Below, one piece after another: positions 29,502 through 42,591 of a stretch of DNA of 64,000 bases. The translations under genes and the position numbers were made by a program. Source of the stretch: Massilia endophytica (GTDB lineage: Bacteria; Pseudomonadota; Gammaproteobacteria; Burkholderiales; Burkholderiaceae_D); assembly GCF_021165955.1 (NCBI RefSeq), contig NZ_CP088952.1, positions 930,001 to 994,000 of the forward strand, written 5' to 3'. Every line of letters starts with the position of its first letter. The first letter of the stretch is position 1. A model generated the notes under the pieces. The model saw only the letters and a list, made by a program, of their open reading frames with translations, was not told the DNA's origin and did no database searches.

Positions 29502-31145
29502 GTGAAATTTGCAACCCTGCCGCGCATTGCTGCACCGCTGTTACCGCTTTATGCCTCGGCCTTCCTGGTTCTGGCTTATAACTTTTCCTTCTGGCGAACG
29601 CTGGTATCGGCTACAGGCGGCGCGCAACTGTCCAATCTGCCTCTGTATATAGGCGCCTTCCTCCTGCTGGTGCTGCTCTTCAACGGCATCCTGACGCTGC
29701 TGAATTTCCGTTTCGTCATCAAGCCTGTGCTGATGGCGCTCTTCCTCGCCGCATCGTCCGCCACCTACTTCATGAACCAGTATGGCGTTGTGATCGACGC
29801 CTCCATGGTGCAGAACGTGATCGAAACGGATGTTCGGGAGGCCAATGAGCTGTTCAGCTGGAAGATGGCGCAAACCATCGTTTTCCTCGGCGTGCTGCCT
29901 GCCCTCGTGGTGTGGAAGCTGCCGCTCGAATTCCGGCCGCTGCGGCGCGACCTGCTGCTGAAGCTTGGCATTGCCGTATTGTCCTTCCTCGCTGCGGTGG
30001 GCTTGCTGATGGCGCTGTTCAAGACCCTGGCGCCAGCGGTGCGCGAACATCGGGAGCTGCGCTTCCTGCTCACCCCCACCAACATCTTCCAGGCATCGCA
30101 CAGCTACCTGAAACGCAAATGGGCGGCGCCAGTGGTCATTGCGCCCATGGGCACGGACGCGGCGAAAGGCCATGCATGGGCCGCGGGCAGCGGCAAGCAC
30201 ACGGTAACGCTGATCGTGGTGGGGGAGACCGCCCGCAGCATGAACTTCTCCCTGAACGGCTACGGGCGGCAAACGAACCCGCTGCTAGCGCAGCAAAAGG
30301 ACCTGGTCAATCTGCAGAATGTATCTTCCTGCGGCACGGCGACGGCGGTCTCCGTTCCCTGCGTGTTCTCCGGCTTTGGCCGCGATGACTATTCGGAGGC
30401 TCAGGCGCGCAACCAGGAAGGCCTGCTGGATGTGCTCAAGCACGCAGGTTTCGACGTGCTATGGCGCGACAACAATTCAGGCTGCAAGGGCGTATGCGAC
30501 CGGGTGCGCTTCGAAGACCTCTCCCATCCTGTTGCGGGCGATCCGCTTTGCAATACCGAGGAGTGCTACGACGAGCGCATGCTGCGTGACCTGCCGGACC
30601 TGATCCGGAAGGCAGACAAGGATATGGTCATCGTGCTGCACCAGAAAGGCAGCCATGGCCCGGCCTACTGGAAGCGCTATCCGGCCGCCTTCGAGAAGTT
30701 CGCTCCCGTATGCCGGACCAACGAACTCGAACAGTGTTCGCGCGAATCCATCGTGGCTGCCTACGACAACACCATTCTGTATACCGATTTCGTGATCAGC
30801 AAGGCGATCGACATCCTGCGCGCCGCGTCGGCCGAAGGCGTGGCCGATACGTCGATGATCTACTTCTCGGACCACGGCGAGTCGCTGGGCGAGAAGAACA
30901 TGTACCTGCATGGCGCTCCCTACATCCTTTCGCCTGCGGAGCAGCGCAGCGTACCCATGATGATCTGGCTGTCGCAAAGTTTCCGCGACCGCTTCCGCAT
31001 CGACAACAGCTGCCTCGCCGCGCGCAGCAAGCAGGAGTTCTCGCACGATAACGTGTTCCACTCCGTGCTCGGCATGCTGGATGTGAACACTGCCGTGTAC
31101 AACCCCAAGCTCGATCTTTTCCATGCGTGCACCCATGGCGTCTGA
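29502..31145 (+). CDS. eptA: Lipid A phosphoethanolamine transferase (EptA/MCR family)
   Basis: A 547-residue inner-membrane enzyme that moves phosphoethanolamine from phosphatidylethanolamine to lipid A. Five N-terminal membrane segments (to about 175) precede a periplasmic sulfatase-fold domain. Zinc and catalytic residues visible are the Glu in VVGETARSMNF, the nucleophile Thr in SSCGTATAVSVPC (about 279), and the Asp-His pair in YFSDHGESLGEKNMY. Paired Cys residues for disulfides are present. The start is taken as the GTG at 29502 with GGAG 5 bases upstream; a GTG at 29496 is possible. It is a chromosomal family member beside its likely regulators, and nothing indicates recent transfer. 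Confidence 0.93.
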   Translation: MKFATLPRIAAPLLPLYASAFLVLAYNFSFWRTLVSATGGAQLSNLPLYIGAFLLLVLLFNGILTLLNFRFVIKPVLMALFLAASSATYFMNQYGVVIDASMVQNVIETDVREANELFSWKMAQTIVFLGVLPALVVWKLPLEFRPLRRDLLLKLGIAVLSFLAAVGLLMALFKTLAPAVREHRELRFLLTPTNIFQASHSYLKRKWAAPVVIAPMGTDAAKGHAWAAGSGKHTVTLIVVGETARSMNFSLNGYGRQTNPLLAQQKDLVNLQNVSSCGTATAVSVPCVFSGFGRDDYSEAQARNQEGLLDVLKHAGFDVLWRDNNSGCKGVCDRVRFEDLSHPVAGDPLCNTEECYDERMLRDLPDLIRKADKDMVIVLHQKGSHGPAYWKRYPAAFEKFAPVCRTNELEQCSRESIVAAYDNTILYTDFVISKAIDILRAASAEGVADTSMIYFSDHGESLGEKNMYLHGAPYILSPAEQRSVPMMIWLSQSFRDRFRIDNSCLAARSKQEFSHDNVFHSVLGMLDVNTAVYNPKLDLFHACTHGV

Positions 31146-31893
31146 AGGCCTGCGCAGCCGTGCTGCATTGGTTGCCATCCTGGGCCTCATCTTCGGCGCA
31201 ATCCTCATCCTCTGGCTTGGCGCGAGCACCGATATCGACCTGCGCCTGGCCGACGCGGCCTTCAACCGCGCCACGCAGAGCTTCCCCCTGCAGCACGCGT
31301 GGCTGACGGAGAAGTTCAACCACGTGATCCTGAAGTCCATGCTCTCGGCCGTTGGCGCATCGATCGTCGTGCTGGCACTGTGGGACGCTTATCGGCCCTA
31401 CAAGAGCTGGCAGGCCTCGCGGCGTGTGGGCATGCGCGTGACCGCCATGTCCGCAGTGATGGTGCCCTCCGTGATCAGCCTTCTCAAGCATGCCAGCGCC
31501 TCGCATTGCCCCTGGGACCTGCAGCGCTACGGCGGCACGGAACCTTATGTGCGGCTGCTGGAATGGATGCCGGCCGGGATCGCGCCCGGCCATTGTCTTC
31601 CGGGCGGCCACGCTTCCAGCGCACTATGGCTGCTTGCGATCGCTGCGTTCTGGTGGCCGCATCGTCCGCGCACGGCCGTTGCGGTTGCGGTGGCGATGCT
31701 GATGTTCGGCGGCGCCGTCGGCTGGCTGCAGCAGCTGCGGGGCGCCCACTTCCTGACCCATACCCTGTGGTCGGCCTGGATTGCATGCGCGCTGGTGTTC
31801 GCAATCTATCTCTTCAATACGCGAGGCCTTGCACGGCTGCGTGCGATGCGCTATAGTTCTGTCCCCGCCGCAATCGAGCAAACGATTCGGTAG
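31123..31893 (+). CDS. PAP2-family membrane phosphatase
   Basis: A 256-residue membrane protein with five or six hydrophobic segments. The PAP2 active-site blocks appear in order: KHASASHCPWDL (variant of the first block, lacking the usual Arg-Pro), PGGHASSALW (usually PSGH) and RGAHFLTHTLWSAW (third block, catalytic His). It overlaps eptA by 23 bases, or by 11 if the ATG at 31135 is used. Relatives dephosphorylate undecaprenyl pyrophosphate or lipid A or, like LpxT, transfer phosphate to lipid A. Coupling with eptA favours a role in envelope charge, but the substrate is not determined. Confidence 0.85.
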   Translation: MRAPMASEGLRSRAALVAILGLIFGAILILWLGASTDIDLRLADAAFNRATQSFPLQHAWLTEKFNHVILKSMLSAVGASIVVLALWDAYRPYKSWQASRRVGMRVTAMSAVMVPSVISLLKHASASHCPWDLQRYGGTEPYVRLLEWMPAGIAPGHCLPGGHASSALWLLAIAAFWWPHRPRTAVAVAVAMLMFGGAVGWLQQLRGAHFLTHTLWSAWIACALVFAIYLFNTRGLARLRAMRYSSVPAAIEQTIR

Positions 31894-31905
31894 GAAAAGA
31901 AGGGC

Positions 31906-31934
31906 TTGACGAGCTGCACGAAACAGCGGATAAT
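31906..31934 (+). promoter_or_regulatory. rRNA operon 2 promoter
   Basis: A -35 TTGACG (31906-31911), a 17-base spacer and a -10 GATAAT (31929-31934). The -35, the spacing and the CTCG after the -10 match operon 1, while the spacer differs. It begins only 13 bases after the PAP2 stop codon, with no intervening terminator seen. Confidence 0.85.
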
Positions 31935-31941
31935 CTCGCCT

Positions 31942-32132
31942 CTCTGCTGATGAACAAAACGCTTCATCGGAACAGCAGGATCTTTAAAAATTAACAGTCG
32001 ATAAGTGTGGGCGTTTGAAGAAGTGCACGGAGCTTAGGCTCCGCTGCTCAAATAATAGATTCAAACGTTCACAAGAAATATGTCAGTATTTTGAGTGAAT
32101 GACCCCAATGGAAACATTGGAAAACAGAGATT
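31942..32132 (+). other. rRNA operon 2 leader with processing stem and two hairpins
   Basis: It has the same parts as the operon 1 leader. GATGAA (31949-31954) pairs with TTCATC (31963-31968). The 27-base arm 31992-32018 pairs with 33680-33706 across the 16S gene. A hairpin with a GAAA loop (CCAATG/CATTGG, 32105-32120) precedes the mature 16S end. Arms of both hairpins differ from operon 1, but pairing is kept. Confidence 0.8.
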
Positions 32133-33666
<1,534 letters not shown>

Positions 33667-33726
33667 GAGTCGCACGGACTCAAACGTTCACACTTATCGG
33701 CTGTTAGTAGAAGAAGAAACGAGCGC

Positions 33727-33803
33727 GGGTCTGTAGCTCAGCTGGTTAGAGCACCGTGTTGATAACGCGGGGGTCGTTGGTTCGAGCCCAACCAGACCCA
33801 CCA
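33727..33803 (+). tRNA. ileT: tRNA-Ile (GAT), operon 2
   Basis: 77 bases, identical to the tRNA-Ile of operon 1, with an encoded CCA. Confidence 0.97.
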
Positions 33804-33812
33804 AGTACATAC

Positions 33813-33888
33813 GGGGGATTAGCTCAGCTGGGAGAGCACCTGCTTTGCAAGCAGGGGGTCGTCGGTTCGATCCCGTCATCCTCCACCA
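33813..33888 (+). tRNA. alaT: tRNA-Ala (TGC), operon 2
   Basis: 76 bases, identical to the tRNA-Ala of operon 1, with an encoded CCA. Confidence 0.97.
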
Positions 33889-33926
33889 CTGCATTTACGA
33901 AAAACCAGTGTTTTTGGTAAGTGTAG
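33889..33926 (+). other. Spacer hairpin directly after tRNA-Ala, operon 2
   Basis: 38 bases: 10-bp stem with two G-U pairs, a G.G mismatch at positions 11/28, a 6-bp stem (AAAAAC/GTTTTT) and a 4-base loop. Geometry equals the operon 1 hairpin, while more than a third of the bases differ. A boxA-like GTTCTTTAACA follows at 33932-33942. Confidence 0.7.
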
Positions 33927-34060
33927 TTCTCGTTCTTTAACAATCTGGAAGAAGTAAAGTTTTATTAAGCGCACACAGCAATGTGTGTACTTAGGGTAGT
34001 AGTAAAACTCATCAAACACAGTAGTAAATGCATTTAGAACTATAGCCGTCAAGGTTATAG

Positions 34061-36934
<2,874 letters not shown>

Positions 36935-37001
36935 ATAACCTTGACGGTTATGCGCATTTACCAGTGTTTGAGAACGCTACCCTCTACTTCTTCCAGATTC
37001 A

Positions 37002-37025
37002 GGCTGCAGCGACATCGCTGCAGCC
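37002..37025 (+). other. 23S-5S spacer hairpin, operon 2
   Basis: A perfect 10-bp stem (GGCTGCAGCG/CGCTGCAGCC) with an ACAT loop, 10 bases before 5S. The operon 1 counterpart has one mismatch. Confidence 0.6.
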
Positions 37026-37035
37026 GTACAAGTCA

Positions 37036-37151
37036 TGCCTGATGACCATAGCAAGTCGGTCCCACCCCTTCCCATCCCGAACAGGACCGTGAAACGACTC
37101 TGCGCCGATGATAGTGCTGCAACCAGTGTGAAAGTAGGTTATCGTCAGGCT
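37036..37151 (+). rRNA. rrf: 5S ribosomal RNA, operon 2
   Basis: About 116 bases, apparently identical to the operon 1 5S gene. Confidence 0.95.
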
Positions 37152-37160
37152 GTTATTCCC

Positions 37161-37219
37161 AAAAAGCCCCATCGCCTGAACGCGCTCTAGATCGCGCTCA
37201 GTGCTGATGGGGCTTTTTT
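37161..37219 (+). terminator. rRNA operon 2 terminator
   Basis: AAAAAGCCCCATC pairs with GATGGGGCTTTTTT (37206-37219), as in operon 1. Confidence 0.93.
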
Positions 37220-37333
37220 CCTATTCCAGTTTTACGTGCGTTTCCTCCTACATGCCTGCGGTCCCGTGACTGATACAGGCCCGAGGCATGGGCGCGCATG
37301 ATCTCCCTGTTGACCATCACAGAGGAGAAAATC

Positions 37334-37753
37334 ATGAGCCCCAAGCCAAACAACACCAGCGCTCCTGGCGCCATCCAGAAGGGCAGCGCCAATGTGCAGT
37401 CCGCCACGGCTGAGCAGAAGGGCACTTCGATGCGCGCCCCCGGCTCCATGCAGGGCTCTCTGGATGAGCAGATGGGCGGTGAGCATGGCGGCGCCGCGGC
37501 CCAGCAGGCCGGCTGGAGCGCACGCCAGAAGGCGGACCGCATGGGCGAACGCGCCGAAGATGAGCGCCAGGGCCTGCCCCAGCAATCCGGCTACGGCGGG
37601 CAGGAGCAGAAGCAGCATGCGGGTTCCCAGGAATCCGTGACCGGGCCGCAAGGCTCGCGCCAATCCGGCCAGCCGGATAACCGGCAGGCTTCGGTGGACC
37701 AGCAGCCGTCCGACTCCGGCAGCCGTCCCACGACCCGCACGCCGCAACGCTGA
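37334..37753 (+). CDS. Small disordered hydrophilic protein, unknown function
   Basis: A 139-residue protein rich in Gln, Gly, Ser and Pro, with almost no hydrophobic residues. It begins MSPKPNNTSAPGAIQKGSAN and ends in a Ser/Thr/Arg-rich tail. The start at 37334 follows GAGGAGAAA, a strong ribosome binding site. There is no signal peptide, domain or catalytic motif. Composition suggests an intrinsically disordered protein, as in some stress or desiccation proteins; that is a guess. It lies about 115 bases after rRNA operon 2, so its own promoter should lie in 37229-37333, where none is obvious. Confidence 0.65.
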   Translation: MSPKPNNTSAPGAIQKGSANVQSATAEQKGTSMRAPGSMQGSLDEQMGGEHGGAAAQQAGWSARQKADRMGERAEDERQGLPQQSGYGGQEQKQHAGSQESVTGPQGSRQSGQPDNRQASVDQQPSDSGSRPTTRTPQR

Positions 37754-37825
37754 CACAGCTCGTCCAGCCCAGCGCTGCCCTGGCTCGGCAGGCGTACAAT
37801 GTCGTCAACACACGACAGGAGGCGC

Positions 37826-39217
37826 ATGAACGAGCAGGCAGCGCGGGATATCGTACTGGTCCGGGCAATCGAGACCAGCGACCGGAACTTCGAGATCCTC
37901 AGCCAGGACGATCGCCATTACGCCAACCGCACGGCGCGCGAGTTGGCGCAATGGCAGGCATCCGAGACCGGCAAGGCGGCGGCGCCAGTTCATTTCTACC
38001 AGCAGCGCGCCGAGCAGATCATCCGCAAGCTCTCGCAGCGCCACCCTGCCTTCAGCGCTTTCGTAAAGCGGCGCACCGGCCTGCACGGCCTTTCGTGGCT
38101 GCTGCCTCTTCTTGCGCTGGTGCTGGGTGCGGGCCTGGACCGCATCGCCGATCCGCACCGCGTCGACCTGCTTTCCGGCCCTCTGCTGCTGATCATCGGC
38201 TGGAACCTTCTCGTCTACATCATCATGCTGGTCTGGCTCTGCATCCCCAGGGCCGGAACCACAAGCTTTCGCGCCCGCTGGATACGCCGTCTTGCTGGCG
38301 GCAAGGCAGCCATGCCGCGCAAGATGCCTCATGCGCTGTCCTCCGCCTTGTTCGCCTACATGGCCGACTGGACGCAGTTGAGCGCACGCCTCTATGCGGC
38401 CCGCCTGGGCGCAGTTGTCCACCTCAGCGCGGCGATGTTCGCCCTGGGCGCTGGGCTGTCGCTGTACGCGCGCGGCCTGATGACGCAGTATGCGGCCGGA
38501 TGGGAGAGCACCTTCCTCGATGCCGCGCAGGTGCACGAGCTGCTCTCGCTGCTCTTCTGGCCTGCCACCCAGCTGCTGCAGCTGCCCGGCTTCACCCTGC
38601 AGGAAGTGCAGTCGCTGCACTACGCCGCCGCGCCGAACGGTGCAGGTGGTGCGCGCTGGGTGCATCTCTACGCGGCCACGCTGGCCTTGCTGGTCATCTT
38701 GCCGAGGCTAGTGCTGGCCGGCCTCGCCGCAGCGCGTGCCGGATGGCTGGCGCGGCATTTTCCGCTCGACCTGGAGCAGCCGTATTTCCGCCAGCTCCAC
38801 GATGCAGCAGGCGGCGAGCCTGGCGTCCTGCGCGTGCTGCCATACAGCTTCACGGTGGACGAGGCCCGTGCCAAAGGCCTGGCGGCCATCGCTGCAGGAC
38901 TGCTGGGCGAACGCGCGCGCGTACAGCTGCTGCCATCCCTGGCTTACGGCGCGGAGCTGCCGCAGATAGGGCAAGAGGGCGCCACCTTGACGGCGGGCCT
39001 GTTCAACCTGGCGGCCACGCCGGAGAAGGAAAACCATGGCGCCTTCATCACCCAGCTGCTGCTGGCAACGGGCGGCAATGCGGTGCTGCTGATCGACGAA
39101 TCGGCCTTCGCCGAACGTGCTCCCGATCCGCAGCGCCTGCGCCAGCGCGTGGAGCTGTGGCGCGAGTTCTGCATCTTCCACGGCAAGGAGCCGCAACTGG
39201 TCAACCTTCTGGCGTAG
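37826..39217 (+). CDS. DUF2868-type membrane protein
   Basis: A 463-residue protein. A soluble N-terminus (RDIVLVRAIETSDR) precedes four membrane segments: near 80-105, 110-140, 190-215 and 280-305. A cytosolic C-terminal domain has an alpha/beta look (VLRVLPYSFTVDEAR, HGAFITQLLLATGGNAVLLIDE). AGGAGG lies 5 bases before the ATG at 37826. It is followed after 11 bases by a DUF3482 GTPase gene. In betaproteobacteria these two families are normally found together, so a joint membrane-linked function is likely, but none is established to my knowledge. Confidence 0.8.
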   Translation: MNEQAARDIVLVRAIETSDRNFEILSQDDRHYANRTARELAQWQASETGKAAAPVHFYQQRAEQIIRKLSQRHPAFSAFVKRRTGLHGLSWLLPLLALVLGAGLDRIADPHRVDLLSGPLLLIIGWNLLVYIIMLVWLCIPRAGTTSFRARWIRRLAGGKAAMPRKMPHALSSALFAYMADWTQLSARLYAARLGAVVHLSAAMFALGAGLSLYARGLMTQYAAGWESTFLDAAQVHELLSLLFWPATQLLQLPGFTLQEVQSLHYAAAPNGAGGARWVHLYAATLALLVILPRLVLAGLAAARAGWLARHFPLDLEQPYFRQLHDAAGGEPGVLRVLPYSFTVDEARAKGLAAIAAGLLGERARVQLLPSLAYGAELPQIGQEGATLTAGLFNLAATPEKENHGAFITQLLLATGGNAVLLIDESAFAERAPDPQRLRQRVELWREFCIFHGKEPQLVNLLA

Positions 39218-39228
39218 GAGGCGGTGCG

Positions 39229-40692
39229 ATGAACCAGTCCATCAACCTCGCGCTCATCTCCCACACCAATAACGGCAAGACCACACTGGCGCGCACGCTG
39301 CTCGGCGCCGACGTCGGCGAGGTGCGCGACGCAGCGCACGTGACCGCGCTTGCCGAAGCCCACACCCTGCTCAGCACCGAACATGGCGATGCCATGCTGC
39401 TGTGGGATACGCCCGGCTTCGGCGATTCCGTGCGGCTCATGAAGCGGCTGGCCATGTCGAACAATCCCATTGGCTGGTTCCTGCGTGAAGTGCTGGACCG
39501 CTACCGCGACCGGCCTTTCTGGCTCAGCCAGCAGGCCTTGCGCGCCGCGCGCGATGCGGCGGACGTGGTGCTCTATCTCGTGAACTCCGCCGAAGCGCCC
39601 GAGGATGCCGGCTACCTGCCTTCAGAGATGAAGATCCTGGAATGGCTGGGCAAGCCCGTGATCGTGCTGCTGAACCAGATGGGACCTCCGCGTCCCGCAC
39701 CGGATGAGATGGCGGAGCAGAACCGCTGGAAGCAGTATCTGCGCCAATACGGCGTGGTGCGCGACGTGCTGCCGCTGGACGCCTTCGCACGGTGCTGGGT
39801 GCACGAGCAGGTGTTCTACGATGCCGTTGGCGCTGTGCTGCCCGAAGCGAAACGCGAAGCGTATGCGCGCCTGTTTGCGCAGTGGGAGTTGAACAACGCC
39901 CAGCGCTTCCGCCAGTCCATGTCGCTGCTGGCGCAGCAGCTGCTGGAAGCGGCGCGCGACCGGCAGGTGGTGGAAGTGCAGGAAAGCGGCATGCTGTCTT
40001 CGGCCCTCAAGCTGGTGGGCATAGGCAGGGATGAGGAACGCAAGCGCCAGGAGCGGGCGATGAATACGCTGGTCGCACGCCTGAATCTCGCTATCGGCCA
40101 GGCGACCGTGGGACTGCTCACGCTGCACCGGCTCGATGCGAGCGAGGCGCCCAAGATCAATGCGCGCGTGAGCAAGAATTTCGTGGTCAGGGCGCCCGTG
40201 GAGAAAGGGCAGGCTGCGCTGCTGGGCGCCATTGTGTCCGGCGCGGCTACCGGCCTCTCGGCCGACCTGGCGGCGGGCGGGCTTACGCTGGGCTCGGGCG
40301 CACTGCTTGGCGGCGTGATCGGCGCGCTGACCTTTGCGGGCGCCGCCTGGGGCTTCAATGCCAGCACGGACCGCAAGCATCCATCCATCTCTTTGTCCGA
40401 CGAGTTCCTGCGAACGCTGCTGGTGTCGAATGTGCTGCGCTACCTGGCCGTGGCGCATTTCGGCCGCGGCCGGGGCAACTTTGTCGAGAGCGAGGCCCCG
40501 GCTTTCTGGCAGGACGAAGTGGAACAGGCCGTGGCCCTGCGCGAAGCGGAAGTGGAGCAGCTCTGGCAGGGCCTGCGCGGCCAGGAGAATGGCGACATCA
40601 AGCAGGCCGACACCCTCATCACGGGCATCACCCGCACTGTGCTGGCCCGCCTTTATCCCGGCAGCAGGCTCGCAGGCACGGGCGGACCCTGA
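39229..40692 (+). CDS. DUF3482 / GTPase-like protein paired with DUF2868
   Basis: A 487-residue protein with an N-terminal Era/TrmE-like GTPase domain. G1 is LISHTNNGKTTLAR, with Ser where the P-loop usually begins with Gly. G3 is LLWDTPGFGD, and G4 is degenerate (VLLNQMG instead of NKxD). A long helical region follows. Near residues 333-377 there is a Gly/Ala-rich hydrophobic stretch (SGAATGLSADLAAGGL, then GALLGGVIGAL) that could insert in a membrane as a hairpin. Partner of the DUF2868 protein just upstream. The degenerate G4 means guanine specificity is uncertain. Confidence 0.8.
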   Translation: MNQSINLALISHTNNGKTTLARTLLGADVGEVRDAAHVTALAEAHTLLSTEHGDAMLLWDTPGFGDSVRLMKRLAMSNNPIGWFLREVLDRYRDRPFWLSQQALRAARDAADVVLYLVNSAEAPEDAGYLPSEMKILEWLGKPVIVLLNQMGPPRPAPDEMAEQNRWKQYLRQYGVVRDVLPLDAFARCWVHEQVFYDAVGAVLPEAKREAYARLFAQWELNNAQRFRQSMSLLAQQLLEAARDRQVVEVQESGMLSSALKLVGIGRDEERKRQERAMNTLVARLNLAIGQATVGLLTLHRLDASEAPKINARVSKNFVVRAPVEKGQAALLGAIVSGAATGLSADLAAGGLTLGSGALLGGVIGALTFAGAAWGFNASTDRKHPSISLSDEFLRTLLVSNVLRYLAVAHFGRGRGNFVESEAPAFWQDEVEQAVALREAEVEQLWQGLRGQENGDIKQADTLITGITRTVLARLYPGSRLAGTGGP

Positions 40693-41442
40693 TCAGGCGG
40701 CAAAGCCGCCGTCGATATTCAGGCTGGCGCCCGTCACGAAGCCTGCTTCTTCGCTGGCGAGGTAGGTCACCATGCCCGCGATCTCTTCACCCTTGGCGTA
40801 GCGCGGCAGGGCCATCATGCCGTACAGCGTTTTCGCGAAATCGGTGTGGTCCGGATTCATGTCCGTATCCACGGGGCCCGGCTGCACGTTGTTCACGGTG
40901 ATGCCGCGCGGGCCAAGGTCCCGCGCCAGGCCCTGCACCAGGCCTTTCAGGGCGGACTTGCTCATGGCGTAGGCCGCACCGCCAGCGAAAGGCATGCGTT
41001 CGGCGTTGGTGCTGCCGATATTGATCACACGGCCGCCCGTCTTCATATGCGCCACCGCCGCCTTGGTGGCAACGAATACTGCGCGCACATTCACGGCCAC
41101 GGTCTGGTCGAAGTCTTCGAGCGAGAGCTGGGAGACATCGCCCAGGCGCAGCACGCCCGCGTTGTTCACGAGGATGTCGATGGCGCCGAACTCTTTGGCC
41201 GCATCGTCGATGGCGGTGGTGACGGCCGCCGCATCCGCGGCGTCGGCGCGTACGGCGATGGCGCGTCCACCCGCAGCCTCGATTTCGCGCACCAGGGCAT
41301 AGGCCGTGTCGGCGGAATTCTGGTAGCTGAAGGCCACCGTCGCGCCGTCGCTGGCGAGGCGGCGGACGATGGCCGCGCCGATGCCGCGCGAGCCGCCGGT
41401 GACGAAAGCGGTCTTGCCTTGAAGTTTGCTGGAGCTGTTCAT
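40693..41442 (-). CDS. SDR-family oxidoreductase (3-oxoacyl-ACP reductase-like)
   Basis: A 249-residue classical short-chain dehydrogenase. The NADP-binding motif is VTGGSRGIGAAIVRRL, followed by LVNNAGVLRLG, the catalytic Ser in INIGSTNAER and YAMSKSALKG (Tyr and Lys). The C-terminus has LNIDGGFAA, typical of FabG-like SDRs. Substrate is unknown. It is divergent from a LysR regulator gene across 114 bases, the usual arrangement for a regulated enzyme and its regulator. It is convergent with the DUF3482 gene, with no spacer. Confidence 0.9.
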   Translation of the reverse strand: MNSSSKLQGKTAFVTGGSRGIGAAIVRRLASDGATVAFSYQNSADTAYALVREIEAAGGRAIAVRADAADAAAVTTAIDDAAKEFGAIDILVNNAGVLRLGDVSQLSLEDFDQTVAVNVRAVFVATKAAVAHMKTGGRVINIGSTNAERMPFAGGAAYAMSKSALKGLVQGLARDLGPRGITVNNVQPGPVDTDMNPDHTDFAKTLYGMMALPRYAKGEEIAGMVTYLASEEAGFVTGASLNIDGGFAA

Positions 41443-41556
41443 GATGTTTCCTTTCGGTGAATTGGACTGTAATGAATCCAGTATGGCCGCTGCATTACAT
41501 CGAAACTAGCCACCAATTCGGGTAATCAATTTCAACTATTGGTATAAAATAAGAAT
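41443..41556. promoter_or_regulatory. Shared control region of the SDR and LysR genes
   Basis: 114 bases between divergent genes. It contains CCAAT/ATTGG half-sites at 41461, 41513 and 41538 and an inverted ACTG-N8-CAGT near 41467, plausible LysR-type operator parts. An AT-rich stretch (41535-41553) precedes the LysR start. Confidence 0.4.
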
Positions 41557-42480
41557 ATGGAACCGCTCAGCCACCTCGACTCCTTCATCTTCAGCGCGGA
41601 AGGCGGCAGCTTTTCGGTCGCGGCGCGCCGGCTCGGCCTCACCCCCGCAGCCGTCAGCAAGAACGTGGCCCGGCTTGAAGCCAGCCTCGGTGTGCGCCTC
41701 TTCCAGCGCAGCACGCGCAGCCTCACGCTGACCGAAGCGGGCGAGCGTTTCCTGCGCCAGGCGGAGGCGCCATTCGCGGAGCTGCAGGCCGCGGTGGCGG
41801 ACGTGTCGCGCGAAGGAGGGCGGCCTTCGGGCACGCTGAAGGTGAGCATGGCGCTGGCGTTTGGGCGGCATCACATCGTGCCGCTGCTGGGCGAGTTCCT
41901 GGCGCGCTACCCGGACGTGGTGCCCGACTGGCACTTCGACAACCGCCAGGTCGACCTGATCGCCGAGGGCTTCGACGCCGCCATCGGCGGCGGCATCGAA
42001 CTGACGCCGGGCGTGATTGCGCGGGAGCTGTCGCCCATTGCCGTGCTGGTGGTCGCGTCGCCTGCGTATATGGCGGGACGCGCGATGCCGGAGCACCCCT
42101 CGGACCTGGCCCATCTCGATGGCATTGCGCGGCGCTCGCGCAGCTCCGGGCGGCTGCGCAGCTGGACGCTGCGGCACCGGAACGGGGAGGAGGCCGAGGC
42201 GGACTTCCGCCCTGTCGCCATCTTCGACGATCCGGAAGCGATGGCCGATGCGGCGGCGCTGGGCCTGGGCGTCAGCCTCATACCCGCGCCGCACGCCGCA
42301 CCCTACATCGCCAGCGGGCGCCTGCTGCGCCTTCTGCCAGAATGGTGCGGCGAAGCGGGGCCGCTATCAATCTACTACTCAAGCAAGAAGCTCCTGCCAG
42401 CGAAGACGCGCGTCTTTGTCGATTTCGTTGTCGAGCAGTTCCGGCTCGCCGATTTCGCGCGCCGCATCGGGCATCCCTGA
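41557..42480 (+). CDS. LysR-family transcriptional regulator
   Basis: A 307-residue LysR regulator. The winged helix-turn-helix (about 1-62) has FSVAARRLGLTPAAVSKNVA and FQRSTRSLTLTEAGERF. The substrate-binding-like effector domain (about 92-295) has GTLKVSMALAFGRHHIVPLL. This is the subclass often found next to SDR or oxidoreductase genes. It probably controls the divergent SDR gene and itself. Confidence 0.9.
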   Translation: MEPLSHLDSFIFSAEGGSFSVAARRLGLTPAAVSKNVARLEASLGVRLFQRSTRSLTLTEAGERFLRQAEAPFAELQAAVADVSREGGRPSGTLKVSMALAFGRHHIVPLLGEFLARYPDVVPDWHFDNRQVDLIAEGFDAAIGGGIELTPGVIARELSPIAVLVVASPAYMAGRAMPEHPSDLAHLDGIARRSRSSGRLRSWTLRHRNGEEAEADFRPVAIFDDPEAMADAAALGLGVSLIPAPHAAPYIASGRLLRLLPEWCGEAGPLSIYYSSKKLLPAKTRVFVDFVVEQFRLADFARRIGHP

Positions 42481-42525
42481 GGCAGCGCGGCGACACTTTC
42501 AGACAATATCAAGGAACAAATTCTG

Positions 42526-42553
42526 TTGTCGGAAGGGTATTGCGCGGTATGAT
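42526..42553 (+). promoter_or_regulatory. Predicted promoter of the DHH gene
   Basis: A -35-like TTGTCG (42526-42531), a 16-base spacer and a -10-like TATGAT (42548-42553), 38 bases before the start codon. Confidence 0.5.
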
Positions 42554-42591
42554 GGGGGCCTCAATGTTTTTCCTCATTCGTAAGGTGCTCC

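Noticed and set aside
29496..31145. eptA as an acquired mcr-type resistance gene
   Set aside because: It has local base composition, sits in a coupled operon with its own regulators and shows no flanking mobile element.
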